Below, one piece after another: positions 17,943 to 26,387 of a stretch of 40,062 bases of DNA; within the stretch, counting starts at the first letter, position 1; each line of letters starts with the position of its first letter. The notes beneath the pieces are model-generated. The model was not told the DNA's origin. It worked only from the letters and a program-made list of their open reading frames with translations, and ran no database searches. The DNA comes from Halothiobacillaceae bacterium (GTDB lineage Bacteria > Pseudomonadota > Gammaproteobacteria > Halothiobacillales > Halothiobacillaceae): positions 1-40,062 of the forward strand of contig JAQVHL010000021.1 of assembly GCA_028696185.1 (NCBI GenBank). Direction: 5' to 3'. A program made the position numbers and the translations under genes.

Positions 17943-19288
17943 TGCGCCTCCTTCAGCAAGCCATCGACCACACTCAGCACCTGGGGCTCATCCCACTCAA
18001 TCCCCCCCGCCACCGCGTAGCGGATATGCCCCTCATGATCGAGCAGGTACGTGGTGGGAAAGGCAAACACATTCCAGCGTCGAGCGGATGCCTTGTCCGG
18101 ATCCAGCCAGATCGGGAAGCCTACGTTCACCTTCTGGATAAAGGCACGGATACGCTCGGGCGACTCGCCCAGATTGACCGCCACGATGGCGAAGGGACGC
18201 TCGCCCGCATGGGCGGCCAGCCGCTCCATCGAGGGCATTTCATGCAGGCAGGGCGGACACCAGCTGGCCCAGAAATTAAGCAGCACGACCTTGCCGCGCA
18301 AGGCGCTCAGGTCATGCTCCACACCCTCGGCATCACGCAAGCGCAGGGCGGGCGGACTCATCGCATCCTTGCCGGCATAGGGCGCCAGCCCCCGGCGCCG
18401 CTCCGCGCTGACCGGCGCATCCACGTCGACCAGGGGCGCCGCCTCCGCCGCCAGGGATTCGTGTTCGAGCAAGCCGACGAGCTGACGCAGCTTGTCGGGC
18501 ATCATCCCGGCCACGGCCTGCTCCACCTCGGTCGCATCCGGACGGAAAAAGAAGCGGTCACGCACCTCCGGCAGCCCCATCTGATAAACCCGCGCCCCGC
18601 CCTTTTGCAGGGCCTCGGTCAGGGCAGGCAGACGCAGGTAGGTAGGCGAAAGCTCCGGCTGAATGAGCGCGACAGGGCGGTTGGTGGCCGACGCGATGGG
18701 CAGCAGCACGCCCGACTCGCCCGGATCAGGCGTACGCACGAACAGGTTGGGGGTTATCAGCACGACGCCACGAACCCGCTCGTCGCGCGGGTGAAGCCGC
18801 TGCCATTCACGCAGCGCGGCAAGCAGGGGACCGCTGCCACGATCATGGGACATCAGCAGCACAGGCTTGCCACTGACCGCGACGACCGCATCGATCAGAC
18901 TCGCCAGCTCCGGCACGGGCAGCTCACGCAGGCTCTGGTCGGTCGGCGGCAGCATCCAGCCTGCAAACACATCGGCGATGAGCACCTCCTGGCCTGCTTC
19001 CGCCAGCCCCTGCGCCAGCCGCTTCATTCCACCCTGCACGCCGCGCTCGGAAGGCAGCCACAAAACCACACTCCGACTGTCTGCGGCGAAGCGCTCCACG
19101 GGAACATCGATCCCACCCGGCAAGGGCAGCGAGGTGCTGCCGAACTGCATCAGGGCATAGTGTTCGGGGGATACGCCGGCCTTTGCTGGCGGATCACCGG
19201 CGGCCGTTGCGCGCACCGAAATGAAGCAGGTCAAAAAGAACAACGCCACTACGGCAAAGCGCAGGTGCGCCACCGGGCGAAAAGACAT
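17939..19288 (-). CDS. Exported fusion: alpha/beta-hydrolase-like domain plus TlpA-like thioredoxin domain
   Basis: From the ATG at 19288 the protein has 449 residues; an in-frame TTG at 19309 is an alternative start. Residues 1-30 form a signal peptide or anchor (FAVVALFFLTCFISV). Residues about 45-280 resemble an alpha/beta-hydrolase fold: VVLWLPSERG, VLIADVFAGWMLPP and LLMSHDRGSGP, where the usual GxSxG elbow reads S-H-D-R-G, so normal serine catalysis is doubtful. Residues about 310-449 are a complete thioredoxin-like domain with WCPPC (Cys344, Cys347), IVAVNLGES and the cis-proline in FAFPTTYLL. The likely site is the periplasm. The N-terminal assignment (perhaps DUF3530-like) is tentative; the thioredoxin domain is certain. 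It overlaps the asparaginase-like gene by 4 bases. Confidence 0.85.
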   Translation of the reverse strand: MSFRPVAHLRFAVVALFFLTCFISVRATAAGDPPAKAGVSPEHYALMQFGSTSLPLPGGIDVPVERFAADSRSVVLWLPSERGVQGGMKRLAQGLAEAGQEVLIADVFAGWMLPPTDQSLRELPVPELASLIDAVVAVSGKPVLLMSHDRGSGPLLAALREWQRLHPRDERVRGVVLITPNLFVRTPDPGESGVLLPIASATNRPVALIQPELSPTYLRLPALTEALQKGGARVYQMGLPEVRDRFFFRPDATEVEQAVAGMMPDKLRQLVGLLEHESLAAEAAPLVDVDAPVSAERRRGLAPYAGKDAMSPPALRLRDAEGVEHDLSALRGKVVLLNFWASWCPPCLHEMPSMERLAAHAGERPFAIVAVNLGESPERIRAFIQKVNVGFPIWLDPDKASARRWNVFAFPTTYLLDHEGHIRYAVAGGIEWDEPQVLSVVDGLLKEAQ

Positions 19289-19336
19289 AAAATCCGCGCT
19301 CAATTGCAACTTCCTGACGGCCTTGGCCGATTGACC

Positions 19337-19651
19337 ATGGAAATGGAACAGTCATATCGTTACATCATTGAGAGCGTCACGCAAAGCGGACGACGCTTCC
19401 GCCCCAGCGACTGGATTGATCGCATCTCCAGCTGGGACGCCACCTTCGACCAGCATCGCCTGGTGTATTCCTCGCGGCTGCACCCCGTGATGATCCAGGG
19501 CGAGAAATGCCTGGCCATTGAGCCTGTGCTCAAGACCGAAACCCCCAACCTGTTCGCGCAGGTGCTCGGCTTCGCCCGCGAGAACAATCTCAAGGCCCAT
19601 CGCCAGACTCCGGACGGCGCCCTGACGGAAATCGGTCTCGATGAACTCTGA
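19337..19651 (+). CDS. DUF3579 protein
   Basis: Small cytosolic protein of 104 residues starting [23 protein letters not shown]. The run [12 protein letters not shown]...[20 protein letters not shown] fits the DUF3579 family, found mostly in beta- and gammaproteobacteria, with no known function. Its end overlaps the rimO start by 11 bases, so the two should be translated together; a link to ribosome modification is only a guess from position. It is divergent from the fusion gene. Confidence 0.85.
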   Translation: MEMEQSYRYIIESVTQSGRRFRPSDWIDRISSWDATFDQHRLVYSSRLHPVMIQGEKCLAIEPVLKTETPNLFAQVLGFARENNLKAHRQTPDGALTEIGLDEL

Positions 19652-20981
19652 GCACGCCCCGCGCATCGGCTTTGTTTCGCTGGGCTGCCCCAAAGCCCTG
19701 GTCGATTCCGAGCGCATTCTCACCCAGTTGCGCGCCGAGGGGTATGCCACGGTGGGCGATTACGCCAACGCCGACCTCGTGGTGGTCAACACCTGCGGCT
19801 TCATCGATGAAGCCGTCGAGGAATCGCTTGATGCCATCGGCGAGGCCCTGAACGAAAATGGCAAGGTGATCGTTACCGGCTGCCTGGGCGGGCGCGACGA
19901 CGGACAGCTGGTGCGCGCACGGCATCCGAACGTGCTGGCCGTCACCGGTCCGCATGCCTACGCGGAAGTCATGCATGCCGTGCATCAACACCTGCCCCCG
20001 GCGCATGACCCCTTCGTGGATCTCATCCCGCCGCCGCGCGAAAACGACGTAGGCGTCAAGCTCACACCAGCCCATTACGCGTATCTGAAGATTTCCGAAG
20101 GCTGCAATCACCGCTGCAGTTTCTGCATCATTCCCCAGCTGCGCGGGGATCTCGTCAGCCGGCCCATCGGCGATGTCATGCGCGAGGCCGAAAATCTGGC
20201 CAACGCCGGAGTAAAGGAACTGTTGGTCGTCTCGCAAGACACCAGCGCCTACGGTCTGGACCTGCGCTACAAGCTCGACTTCTGGGGCGGCCGACCGGTA
20301 CGCACCCGCTTCCAGGAGCTCGCAGCGGCGCTGGGCGAATTGGGCCTCTGGGTGCGCATGCACTATGTCTACCCCTACCCGCACGTGGACGATGTCATCC
20401 CGCTGATGGCCGAAGGGCACATCCTTCCCTATCTGGACATCCCCTTCCAGCATGCGAATCAGCGCATCCTCAAGGCCATGAAACGCCCGGCATCGAGCGA
20501 GAACGTACTTGAGCGCCTGAAATCCTGGCGAGCCATGTGTCCGGACATCGCGCTACGCTCCACCTTCATCGTCGGCTTCCCTGGCGAGACCGAGGACGAC
20601 TTCCGCGAGCTGCTGGACTTCCTCGAAGAGGCACAACTGGACCGCGTGGGCTGCTTCAAGTACTCCCCGGTGGAAGGCGCCCCGGCCAACGACCTGCCCG
20701 GCGCGGTTCCCGAAACGCTCAAGCAGGAACGCTGGGAGCGCTTCATGGAAGTGCAGGCACGCATCAGCGCCGCCAAGCTCCAGTCCCGTGTCGGACAGGT
20801 CATGACCGTGCTGGTCGATGAAGTGGACGAGGAAGGCGCCATCGCGCGCAGCCCTTACGACGCCCCGGAAATCGATGGCAATGTTTTCCTGGACGGCGGC
20901 ACCGACCTCCTGCCGGGCGACCTGGTGGAGGTGGAGATCGTCGAAGCCGATGAGCATGACCTGTGGGGCGAACCGGCCTGA
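19641..20981 (+). CDS. rimO: Ribosomal protein S12 methylthiotransferase
   Basis: Radical-SAM enzyme that adds a methylthio group to an aspartate of ribosomal protein S12. The 446-residue protein has the N-terminal UPF0004 domain with cluster ligands Cys16, Cys52 and Cys81 ([22 protein letters not shown]). The radical-SAM cluster motif is C155-x3-C159-x2-C162 (CNHRCSFC), and a C-terminal TRAM domain (about 375-440) binds [13 protein letters not shown] and [12 protein letters not shown] separate it from MiaB. It needs two [4Fe-4S] clusters, so it is a client of Fe-S assembly. Confidence 0.97.
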   Translation: MNSEHAPRIGFVSLGCPKALVDSERILTQLRAEGYATVGDYANADLVVVNTCGFIDEAVEESLDAIGEALNENGKVIVTGCLGGRDDGQLVRARHPNVLAVTGPHAYAEVMHAVHQHLPPAHDPFVDLIPPPRENDVGVKLTPAHYAYLKISEGCNHRCSFCIIPQLRGDLVSRPIGDVMREAENLANAGVKELLVVSQDTSAYGLDLRYKLDFWGGRPVRTRFQELAAALGELGLWVRMHYVYPYPHVDDVIPLMAEGHILPYLDIPFQHANQRILKAMKRPASSENVLERLKSWRAMCPDIALRSTFIVGFPGETEDDFRELLDFLEEAQLDRVGCFKYSPVEGAPANDLPGAVPETLKQERWERFMEVQARISAAKLQSRVGQVMTVLVDEVDEEGAIARSPYDAPEIDGNVFLDGGTDLLPGDLVEVEIVEADEHDLWGEPA

Positions 20982-21004
20982 GGCCCGCCGGCAAGGATGA
21001 GCCG

Positions 21005-21265
21005 ATGCCCGAACCAGGCCCGCCCCGCGCCATCGTCGGCTACCATCGTGACGAGGAAAATCACTGGGTGGCGCGTCTGGCCTGCGGGCACAACCAGCAT
21101 GTGCGACACGATCCCCCATGGATACTGCGCCCCTGGGTCACCCATGCCGAAGGACGCCGCGCCATGCTGGGGCACGCCCTGGCCTGCCTCAAGTGCGCAC
21201 GGGGCGAGCCCCCCGATCCACCGCCCGCCCACCCTGAGGAACCGGGCGGGGAACCGGGCGCTTGA
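21005..21265 (+). CDS. DUF3565 protein, possible zinc-binding
   Basis: The ATG at 21005 gives 86 residues and has AAGGATGAG about 5 bases upstream; an earlier in-frame ATG at 20963 overlaps rimO. The conserved core is IVGYHRDEENHWVARLACGHNQHVRHDPPW, then RRAMLGHALACLKC, matching DUF3565. The cysteine and histidine residues (ACGHNQHVRH and CLKC) suggest a small zinc site, which is inference. Function is unknown. It follows rimO by 23 bases on the same strand and ends just before the long repeat copy B. Confidence 0.8.
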   Translation: MPEPGPPRAIVGYHRDEENHWVARLACGHNQHVRHDPPWILRPWVTHAEGRRAMLGHALACLKCARGEPPDPPPAHPEEPGGEPGA

Positions 21266-21297
21266 AATCTGCCATCACACCCGCCCCCCATGCCTGA

Positions 21298-21680
21298 GAG
21301 GGTGTTTACAAAAAAAGTGTTGCGGACAATTCAGCACCAAACGAAGGATTCCCAGCCCCCTTGGAGGCGCCATGGCCGGGGTTGTGGAGACCGGGCCGTC
21401 CCCGGCCATGGCTTGCCCGAAGGGCGCCTCCGTGGAGGTGCCCTTTCTTTGGTACCTTTCTTTGAGCAAGCAAAGAAATGTACTCGCCCGCACGCACTGG
21501 CGCATGTTCGAAAGGCTAAGCCTCAAAGCGGGCGAAAAACCACTTCAACGGTTCCTGAAAGCCGCTTTGAGACAGGATTGCACCCTGTTTCGCCCGCCTC
21601 ATGTAACGCACTTCGAACCACCCGAATTGCAAGCGGGTGCCCACTGTCGCGCAACAAACATTTACTTTGTAAACACCCTC
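21298..21680 (+). repeat. Palindromic repeat element, copy B (longest)
   Basis: GAGGGTGTTTACAAA (21298-21312) is repeated inverted at 21666-21680, a perfect 15-base terminal repeat. The core carries GCCATGGCCGGGG (21369-21381) and its exact complement at 21400-21412. A small ATG frame (MAGVVETG) begins at 21372. CTGAGAG occurs on both sides (21294-21300 and 21680-21686), a candidate target-site duplication that partly overlaps the terminal repeat. Compared with copies A and C it carries about 200 extra bases, including a TTTCTTTG hairpin. It fills the 427-base gap between the DUF3565 gene and moaB. The moaB ribosome site lies at its right edge. Confidence 0.85.
21452..21483 (+). repeat. Hairpin inside repeat copy B
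   Basis: GTACCTTTCTTTG (21452-21464), a six-base loop and CAAAGAAATGTAC (21471-21483) form a 13-base stem with one mismatch. Similar TTTCTTTGG...CAAAGAAA stretches are common in intergenic repeats of many gammaproteobacteria, so this part may come from a separate repeat family. Confidence 0.7.
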
Positions 21681-21692
21681 TGAGAGGACGTC

Positions 21693-22214
21693 ATGAGCAA
21701 CGAACGCGCCTTCATCCCGCTGAACATCGCCGTATTAACCGTCTCCGACACGCGCACGCTGGAGAACGACACCTCCGGGCAGACGCTGGTCGAGCGCCTT
21801 GAGAACACCGGTCACCGCCTCCATGCGCGGCGCATCGTGCGCGACGACATCTACGCGATCCGTGCCGTGGTTTCCGAATGGGTCGCCGATGCGGACGTGC
21901 AGGTCATCATCAGCACGGGAGGCACGGGACTGACGGGGCGCGACGGCACACCTGAAGCCATTCGCCCGCTGCTGGACAAGGAAATCGACGGTTTCGGCGA
22001 AATGTTCCGCTTTCTGTCCTGGGCCGACATCGGCACCTCCACCCTGCAATCACGCGCCACGGCCGGCGTGGCTAACGGCACCTATATCTTCGTGCTGCCC
22101 GGCTCCTCCGGCGCCTGCCGCGACGCCTGGGACCGTCTGATCCAGGGCCAGCTCGACTACCGCACCCGCCCCTGCAATATGGTCGAACTGATGCCGCGTC
22201 TACTGGAACGCTGA
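21693..22214 (+). CDS. moaB: Molybdenum cofactor biosynthesis protein MoaB
   Basis: MoaB/MogA-family protein of 173 residues that binds molybdopterin. The N-terminus (PLNIAVLTVSDTRTLENDTSG), the STGGTGLTGRDGTPEAI loop, FVLPGSSGACRDAW and the ending RPCNMVELMPRL match the MoaB branch. In bacteria with MogA, MoaB has no clear catalytic role; in others it does the adenylylation. AGAGGA lies about 5 bases before the ATG. The upstream gap is repeat copy B. No other molybdopterin gene is in the window; a nitrogenase uses FeMo-co, not molybdopterin, so no direct nif link follows. Confidence 0.93.
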   Translation: MSNERAFIPLNIAVLTVSDTRTLENDTSGQTLVERLENTGHRLHARRIVRDDIYAIRAVVSEWVADADVQVIISTGGTGLTGRDGTPEAIRPLLDKEIDGFGEMFRFLSWADIGTSTLQSRATAGVANGTYIFVLPGSSGACRDAWDRLIQGQLDYRTRPCNMVELMPRLLER

Positions 22215-22329
22215 AGCGGTACCCGAGGCCGCCTTAAGAGCGTACCGCGCACGTGCCGCAACGCCCCCCTCATCCAGCACATCGGCTGAACGACAGCCCT
22301 ACCGAACCTGAGCCGAAGGACGCCTGCCC

Positions 22330-22665
22330 ATGCACATTACCGACGAAACCCTTACCGACGCCCAAGTCGTTCACGTCAGCGGACGCCTGGACAGCACCAC
22401 CTCCCCCCTGCTCGAACAATACCTGCTCAGCGTGGTGGAGTCCCACCCTCGCGTGATCGTCGATTTCACCCGTCTGGACTATATCTCCAGTGCCGGCTTG
22501 CGCGTGCTCCTGATGGCCGCCAAGAAAAGCCGTGCACGCTCGGGCGCCTTCGCCCTGTGTGCCCTCAAACCCGCACTGCGGGAAGTCTTCGAAATCAGTG
22601 GATTCCTGTCGATCATCGCGGTTCACCCGGATGCCGAAAGCGCCCGCCAGGCCTTTTCTTCCTGA
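22330..22665 (+). CDS. STAS-domain anti-sigma-factor antagonist
   Basis: Single STAS domain of 111 residues, of the SpoIIAA/RsbV type. The phospho-acceptor loop is DYISSAGLRVLL with Ser53/Ser54, and the VHVSGRLDSTTSPLLE strand-helix opening is typical. Such proteins are phosphorylated by a partner serine kinase and reactivated by a PP2C phosphatase. It is followed 51 bases later by a Na/Pi-cotransporter-family gene and then a PP2C phosphatase gene on the same strand, so a partner-switch unit is likely. No RsbW-type kinase gene is in the window. Confidence 0.92.
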   Translation: MHITDETLTDAQVVHVSGRLDSTTSPLLEQYLLSVVESHPRVIVDFTRLDYISSAGLRVLLMAAKKSRARSGAFALCALKPALREVFEISGFLSIIAVHPDAESARQAFSS

Positions 22666-22716
22666 ACATGAGCCGTCACCTCTTCCCCCCTTGCCAGCTT
22701 AAGGACGCTGCCTGAG

Positions 22717-24357
22717 ATGCTGGTCGATATCCTCGCCAGCCTGTTCGCGGGCCTGGGCATGTTCTTCATCGGCGTCAAACTGATCGGCGCCCATCTCAAA
22801 CAGATGACCGGCCGGCGTTTTCGCATGCTGGTCATGAAAGGTACGGCACATCCCGCCGCCGCCGCCCTGCTCGGTAGTCTGGCCGGCGCCATCACCCAGT
22901 CGACCAACGCCGTCGCGTTCATCATGATGAACCTGGCTACCGCCGGGCTGATCGAGGCAAGGCGTGCCATGCCTGTGGTTGGCTGGGCTAATGTCGGCAC
23001 CTCGGCGCTGGTCATGGTTGCCACCCTGGACATCCACCTTTTCGTGCTCTACCTGCTCGGCCTGGTGGGCATGGCCTACTATTTCAATATCGACAAATCC
23101 ACCCGCTACCGGCACATCGCCGGCGCGCTGCTGGGCATCAGCGTGCTGTTTTTGGGCCTGGAATTCATCAAAAACGGTGCCGCGCCGCTCAAGAGCATGG
23201 CGGAAGTCCGCGACTTCCTCGCCCTGTCCGGCCAGTCCTACGTGCTGCTGTTCCTTATCGGAGCGGTGCTCACCCTGCTTGCACAATCCTCAGCCACCGT
23301 CTCAGTGGTTGCCGTAGCGATGACCAGTGTCGGCCTGTTTACCATGGATCAGACCCTGATGGTCATCTATGGGGCCGGACTGGGTTCGGCCGCCAGCTTG
23401 TGGCTGCTGACTGCCAACCTGCGCGGCACCCCCAAACAGCTCGCGCTCTACCAGGGGCTGTACAAGCTCGTCGGGGTAGCGGCCATGCTCCTGCTCTTTG
23501 CCCTGGAAAACGGGCTGGACATTCCGCTCATCAAAGCGCTGATCCAGTGGTTATCGAACGACATCAGTGTGCAGGCGGCCTGGGTTTACCTGCTGTTCCA
23601 GCTCGTTTCCACCCTGCTGCTCGGGATCGCGGGGGAACGCGCCACCCGCCTGGTGGAACGTTTGTCGCCCCCCACGCAGGAGGAAACTCTCGCCCGACCC
23701 CAGTTCATCTATGAACAGGCCTTGGATGACCCCGACACCGCGCTCGATCTGGTGCGCAGCGAGCAACAGCGGCAACTCGGACACCTGCCCGACTACCTGG
23801 ACGAAGTTCGCGAGGAGGGTATCCATGCCACGCCCCGGCCCGTGTTGCATGGTGCGCTGATCTCGGTCAACCGCGAAATCGCCACTTTCATTACCGAACT
23901 GCTCGACCGCAACCGTGACCGGGACGACCTCAATCGCGTCATCCGCGCTCAGGCGCGCAACAGCTTGCTGAGCGACCTGCTCGACAGCTTGAATGACTAC
24001 ACCGACGCGCTGCGTTCGCTCACACCGGGAAGCCCCCTTCATGAGCGCGCCGCACGCCTGAGCGAGGCGTTGCACCTGATGCTCGTCACGCTGGCTGAAG
24101 CGCAGGCCAGCGGTGAGTCCACCGACCTGGATCTGCTCCTGGGCCTGACCGGGGACAAGGCAGAACTGATGGAGCGGCTACGGGCCGCCCCGCCTGCGCA
24201 TGAATCCTCCGGTGGGCATGCGATGGCAGCACGCCTTGCCGAACAGGCGGTTTTTTTCCATGCCACCGTTCTGTTCGAGCGCCTGGTCTGGCTCGTACGC
24301 CGCTACGGCCTGCAACTGCGTCCGGACCTGAACGCCACGCCTGAGTCCCGCCCGTGA
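22717..24357 (+). CDS. Na/Pi-cotransporter-family membrane protein with PhoU-like tail
   Basis: The 546-residue protein has an N-terminal membrane half with two inverted repeats marked by QSTNA (61-65) and QSSAT (190-194), the substrate motifs of the NptA/PNaS family. The first motif departs from the common QSSSA. The C-terminal half (about 330-540) is soluble, helical and PhoU-like. The predicted role is sodium-coupled phosphate (or other anion) transport at the inner membrane. Its end overlaps the GTG start of the PP2C gene by 4 bases (GTGA), so coupling is strong. Substrate is not established, and some family members act in signalling. Confidence 0.9.
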   Translation: MLVDILASLFAGLGMFFIGVKLIGAHLKQMTGRRFRMLVMKGTAHPAAAALLGSLAGAITQSTNAVAFIMMNLATAGLIEARRAMPVVGWANVGTSALVMVATLDIHLFVLYLLGLVGMAYYFNIDKSTRYRHIAGALLGISVLFLGLEFIKNGAAPLKSMAEVRDFLALSGQSYVLLFLIGAVLTLLAQSSATVSVVAVAMTSVGLFTMDQTLMVIYGAGLGSAASLWLLTANLRGTPKQLALYQGLYKLVGVAAMLLLFALENGLDIPLIKALIQWLSNDISVQAAWVYLLFQLVSTLLLGIAGERATRLVERLSPPTQEETLARPQFIYEQALDDPDTALDLVRSEQQRQLGHLPDYLDEVREEGIHATPRPVLHGALISVNREIATFITELLDRNRDRDDLNRVIRAQARNSLLSDLLDSLNDYTDALRSLTPGSPLHERAARLSEALHLMLVTLAEAQASGESTDLDLLLGLTGDKAELMERLRAAPPAHESSGGHAMAARLAEQAVFFHATVLFERLVWLVRRYGLQLRPDLNATPESRP

Positions 24358-26387
24358 ACGGCCCTTCGTTGCGCGCAAAATTCGCCGGCACCCATGCCCT
24401 GCTGCTGGCCCTGTCCACCCTGCTCATCACCCTCGTCTCGCAACATCTGGTCGATCGTGAACTGCTGCGCCAGAGCGAGACCGCCACGGCGAACGTGCAC
24501 CATCTAGTCGGCCAGTTCGTGCAAGCGGCCTACGACAAGCTGCAGGATGACCGCCAGACGGCGCTGGATACACGCCGCAACGAGCTGCGCCAGCTCTCGG
24601 GACTCGTGCGCACGACACTGGAAGAATTTCGTCGCCAGGTCGCCTGGGGGCGTCTGACACCCGCCCAGGCGCAGCAAGCCGCACTGGAACTGCTGCGCAA
24701 ACTCCGTTTCGGCAACCATGACTACTTCTTCGCCTACGACCGTGAGCTGACCGCCATCGCCCATCCCGACCCAAGCTTTGAAGGCCGCAACCTGCTCGAT
24801 TACCGGGACCCCGACGGCCGGCCTGTACTGCAGGACATCCGTCGCATCGCACTTGAGGAAGGCGAAGGCTTCCTCGTCTACCGATGGAAACGCCTGCAGG
24901 ACGAAGACGCACGGGAAAAACTCGGTTATGTCTTCCACGACGTTGCCTGGGACTGGATCCTCGGGACCGGCGTTTATATCGACGACATCGAAAAACAGAT
25001 GCACGAACGCCTGGCGCAAATGCGCGAACGCTTGCGCGTCATTCTGGAGGACGTCAGCGCCACCAGCGGCAGTGCCTTCGTTATCCTTGATCTTGCCGGC
25101 GAGCCGCTCATCGCTCCTGCAGCCAGCAAGAATGCCCTGCCGGAGACCGTGCTTCACGCACTGGCCCCCGATCTACTGCTTCATCTGCCCCATGAGGCCA
25201 ACCCACGCCCTCAACGCATCGAGCTGGAAGTTGCCGCCCCCGGTCGCGGGCAGGAACGCTGGCTTTTCCATGTCAGCCGCTTTACCCCGCTGGGCTGGGT
25301 CATCGTTTCCGCCCAACCCCTGGCCGCGCTGGAAGCACCAGGCGACGCTCTCGCCCTGCGCCAATTGCTCACCAACGGCTTGATCCTGCTTGTGGGACTA
25401 CTGCTCGCCTCAGTGCTGGTGCGCTGGATGCTGCGCCCGTTCGTGACGCTGGCCGAGCATGCCCGAGCCCTTCCCGAACATGACTTTGTCCTGCCCGTGG
25501 CACAACAGGACCGCCTGCGCGCACTGCGCGAGCGCTACCGTGACGAAGCCGGCCAACTGGCCGATGCCTTCCTGCGTCTGGAAGAAGCCCTGCAACAACA
25601 CCTGGACAGCCTGACCCGCACCACCGCCGCCAAGGAACGCATCGAGAGCGAGCTGCGCATCGCGCATGAAATCCAGATGGGCATCCTGCCCAAACTGTAT
25701 CCGGCCTTCCCGGACCGGCAGGAATTCGACATCTTTGCCACACTCACGCCAGCGCGCGAGGTGGGCGGCGATCTGTACGATTTTTTCTTCATTGACGAGC
25801 ATCGCTTTTGTTTCGTCATCGGCGATGTCTCGGGAAAAGGCGTGCCAGCGGCTTTCTTCATGGCCGTCACCAAAACCCTGTTCAAGGCCGTGGCCGAAGG
25901 GGAACAAACGCCCGGGCAGTGGCTCACCCGTGTCAACCGCGATCTTGCGACCGACAACGAAGCCTGCATGTTCGTCACCCTGTTCTGCGGTGTCCTCGAC
26001 ACCCGTGATGGTTGCATCGATTACGCCTGCGCGGGGCACAACCCACCGCTGATCCACGGTAAGGACAGCACGCTTCGTTGGGTGGACGTCCCACATCAGC
26101 CGGCCGCCGGCGCTATGGACGGCATCGAATACCAGACATGTCAGCTCCTGCTGGCGCAGGGCGAACGGCTGGTGATGTATACCGACGGCATCACCGAAGC
26201 CATGAATGCCACAGGTGCGCTGTATGGCGAGGCGCGCCTTACCTCTCGGCTCGCGCATACGCCCCCTGGCGACGCACGGGCATTGGCGCTTGCCCTGCTG
26301 GAAGACGTCCATACCCACGAAGCAGGCGCCGAACCCGCCGATGACCTTACCCTGATGGTTCTGTATTACCGCGGCCCCACGGCCTGA
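24354..26387 (+). CDS. Membrane PP2C (SpoIIE-type) serine phosphatase with Cache sensor and HAMP
   Basis: Predicted receptor phosphatase of 677 residues with a GTG start. It has a first membrane segment at about 11-28, then an extracytoplasmic Cache-like region (sCache_2 type, about 60-215, with FGNHDYFFAYD and GYVFHDVAWDWILGTGVY). A second membrane segment (about 337-360) leads to a HAMP domain, a linker coil (about 400-440) and a SpoIIE/PP2C domain (about 440-675). Metal-site motifs are REVGGDLYDFF (near 470), GDVSGKGVPAAFFMA (near 490) and PADDLTLMVLYY at the end. By family it would dephosphorylate a STAS antagonist, here very likely the product of 22330-22665. It overlaps draG tail to tail by 22 bases. 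Confidence 0.93.
   Translation: MNGPSLRAKFAGTHALLLALSTLLITLVSQHLVDRELLRQSETATANVHHLVGQFVQAAYDKLQDDRQTALDTRRNELRQLSGLVRTTLEEFRRQVAWGRLTPAQAQQAALELLRKLRFGNHDYFFAYDRELTAIAHPDPSFEGRNLLDYRDPDGRPVLQDIRRIALEEGEGFLVYRWKRLQDEDAREKLGYVFHDVAWDWILGTGVYIDDIEKQMHERLAQMRERLRVILEDVSATSGSAFVILDLAGEPLIAPAASKNALPETVLHALAPDLLLHLPHEANPRPQRIELEVAAPGRGQERWLFHVSRFTPLGWVIVSAQPLAALEAPGDALALRQLLTNGLILLVGLLLASVLVRWMLRPFVTLAEHARALPEHDFVLPVAQQDRLRALRERYRDEAGQLADAFLRLEEALQQHLDSLTRTTAAKERIESELRIAHEIQMGILPKLYPAFPDRQEFDIFATLTPAREVGGDLYDFFFIDEHRFCFVIGDVSGKGVPAAFFMAVTKTLFKAVAEGEQTPGQWLTRVNRDLATDNEACMFVTLFCGVLDTRDGCIDYACAGHNPPLIHGKDSTLRWVDVPHQPAAGAMDGIEYQTCQLLLAQGERLVMYTDGITEAMNATGALYGEARLTSRLAHTPPGDARALALALLEDVHTHEAGAEPADDLTLMVLYYRGPTA

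Noticed and set aside
17942-19651. Plus-strand frame of 569 codons covering the hydrolase-thioredoxin gene and the DUF3579 gene
   Set aside because: Only the last 104 codons (from 19337) show family similarity; the rest is antisense to the fusion gene.
22216-22248. Inverted repeat GCGGTAC/GTACCGC after moaB as a terminator
   Set aside because: There is no T run after the stem on either strand and the loop is long.
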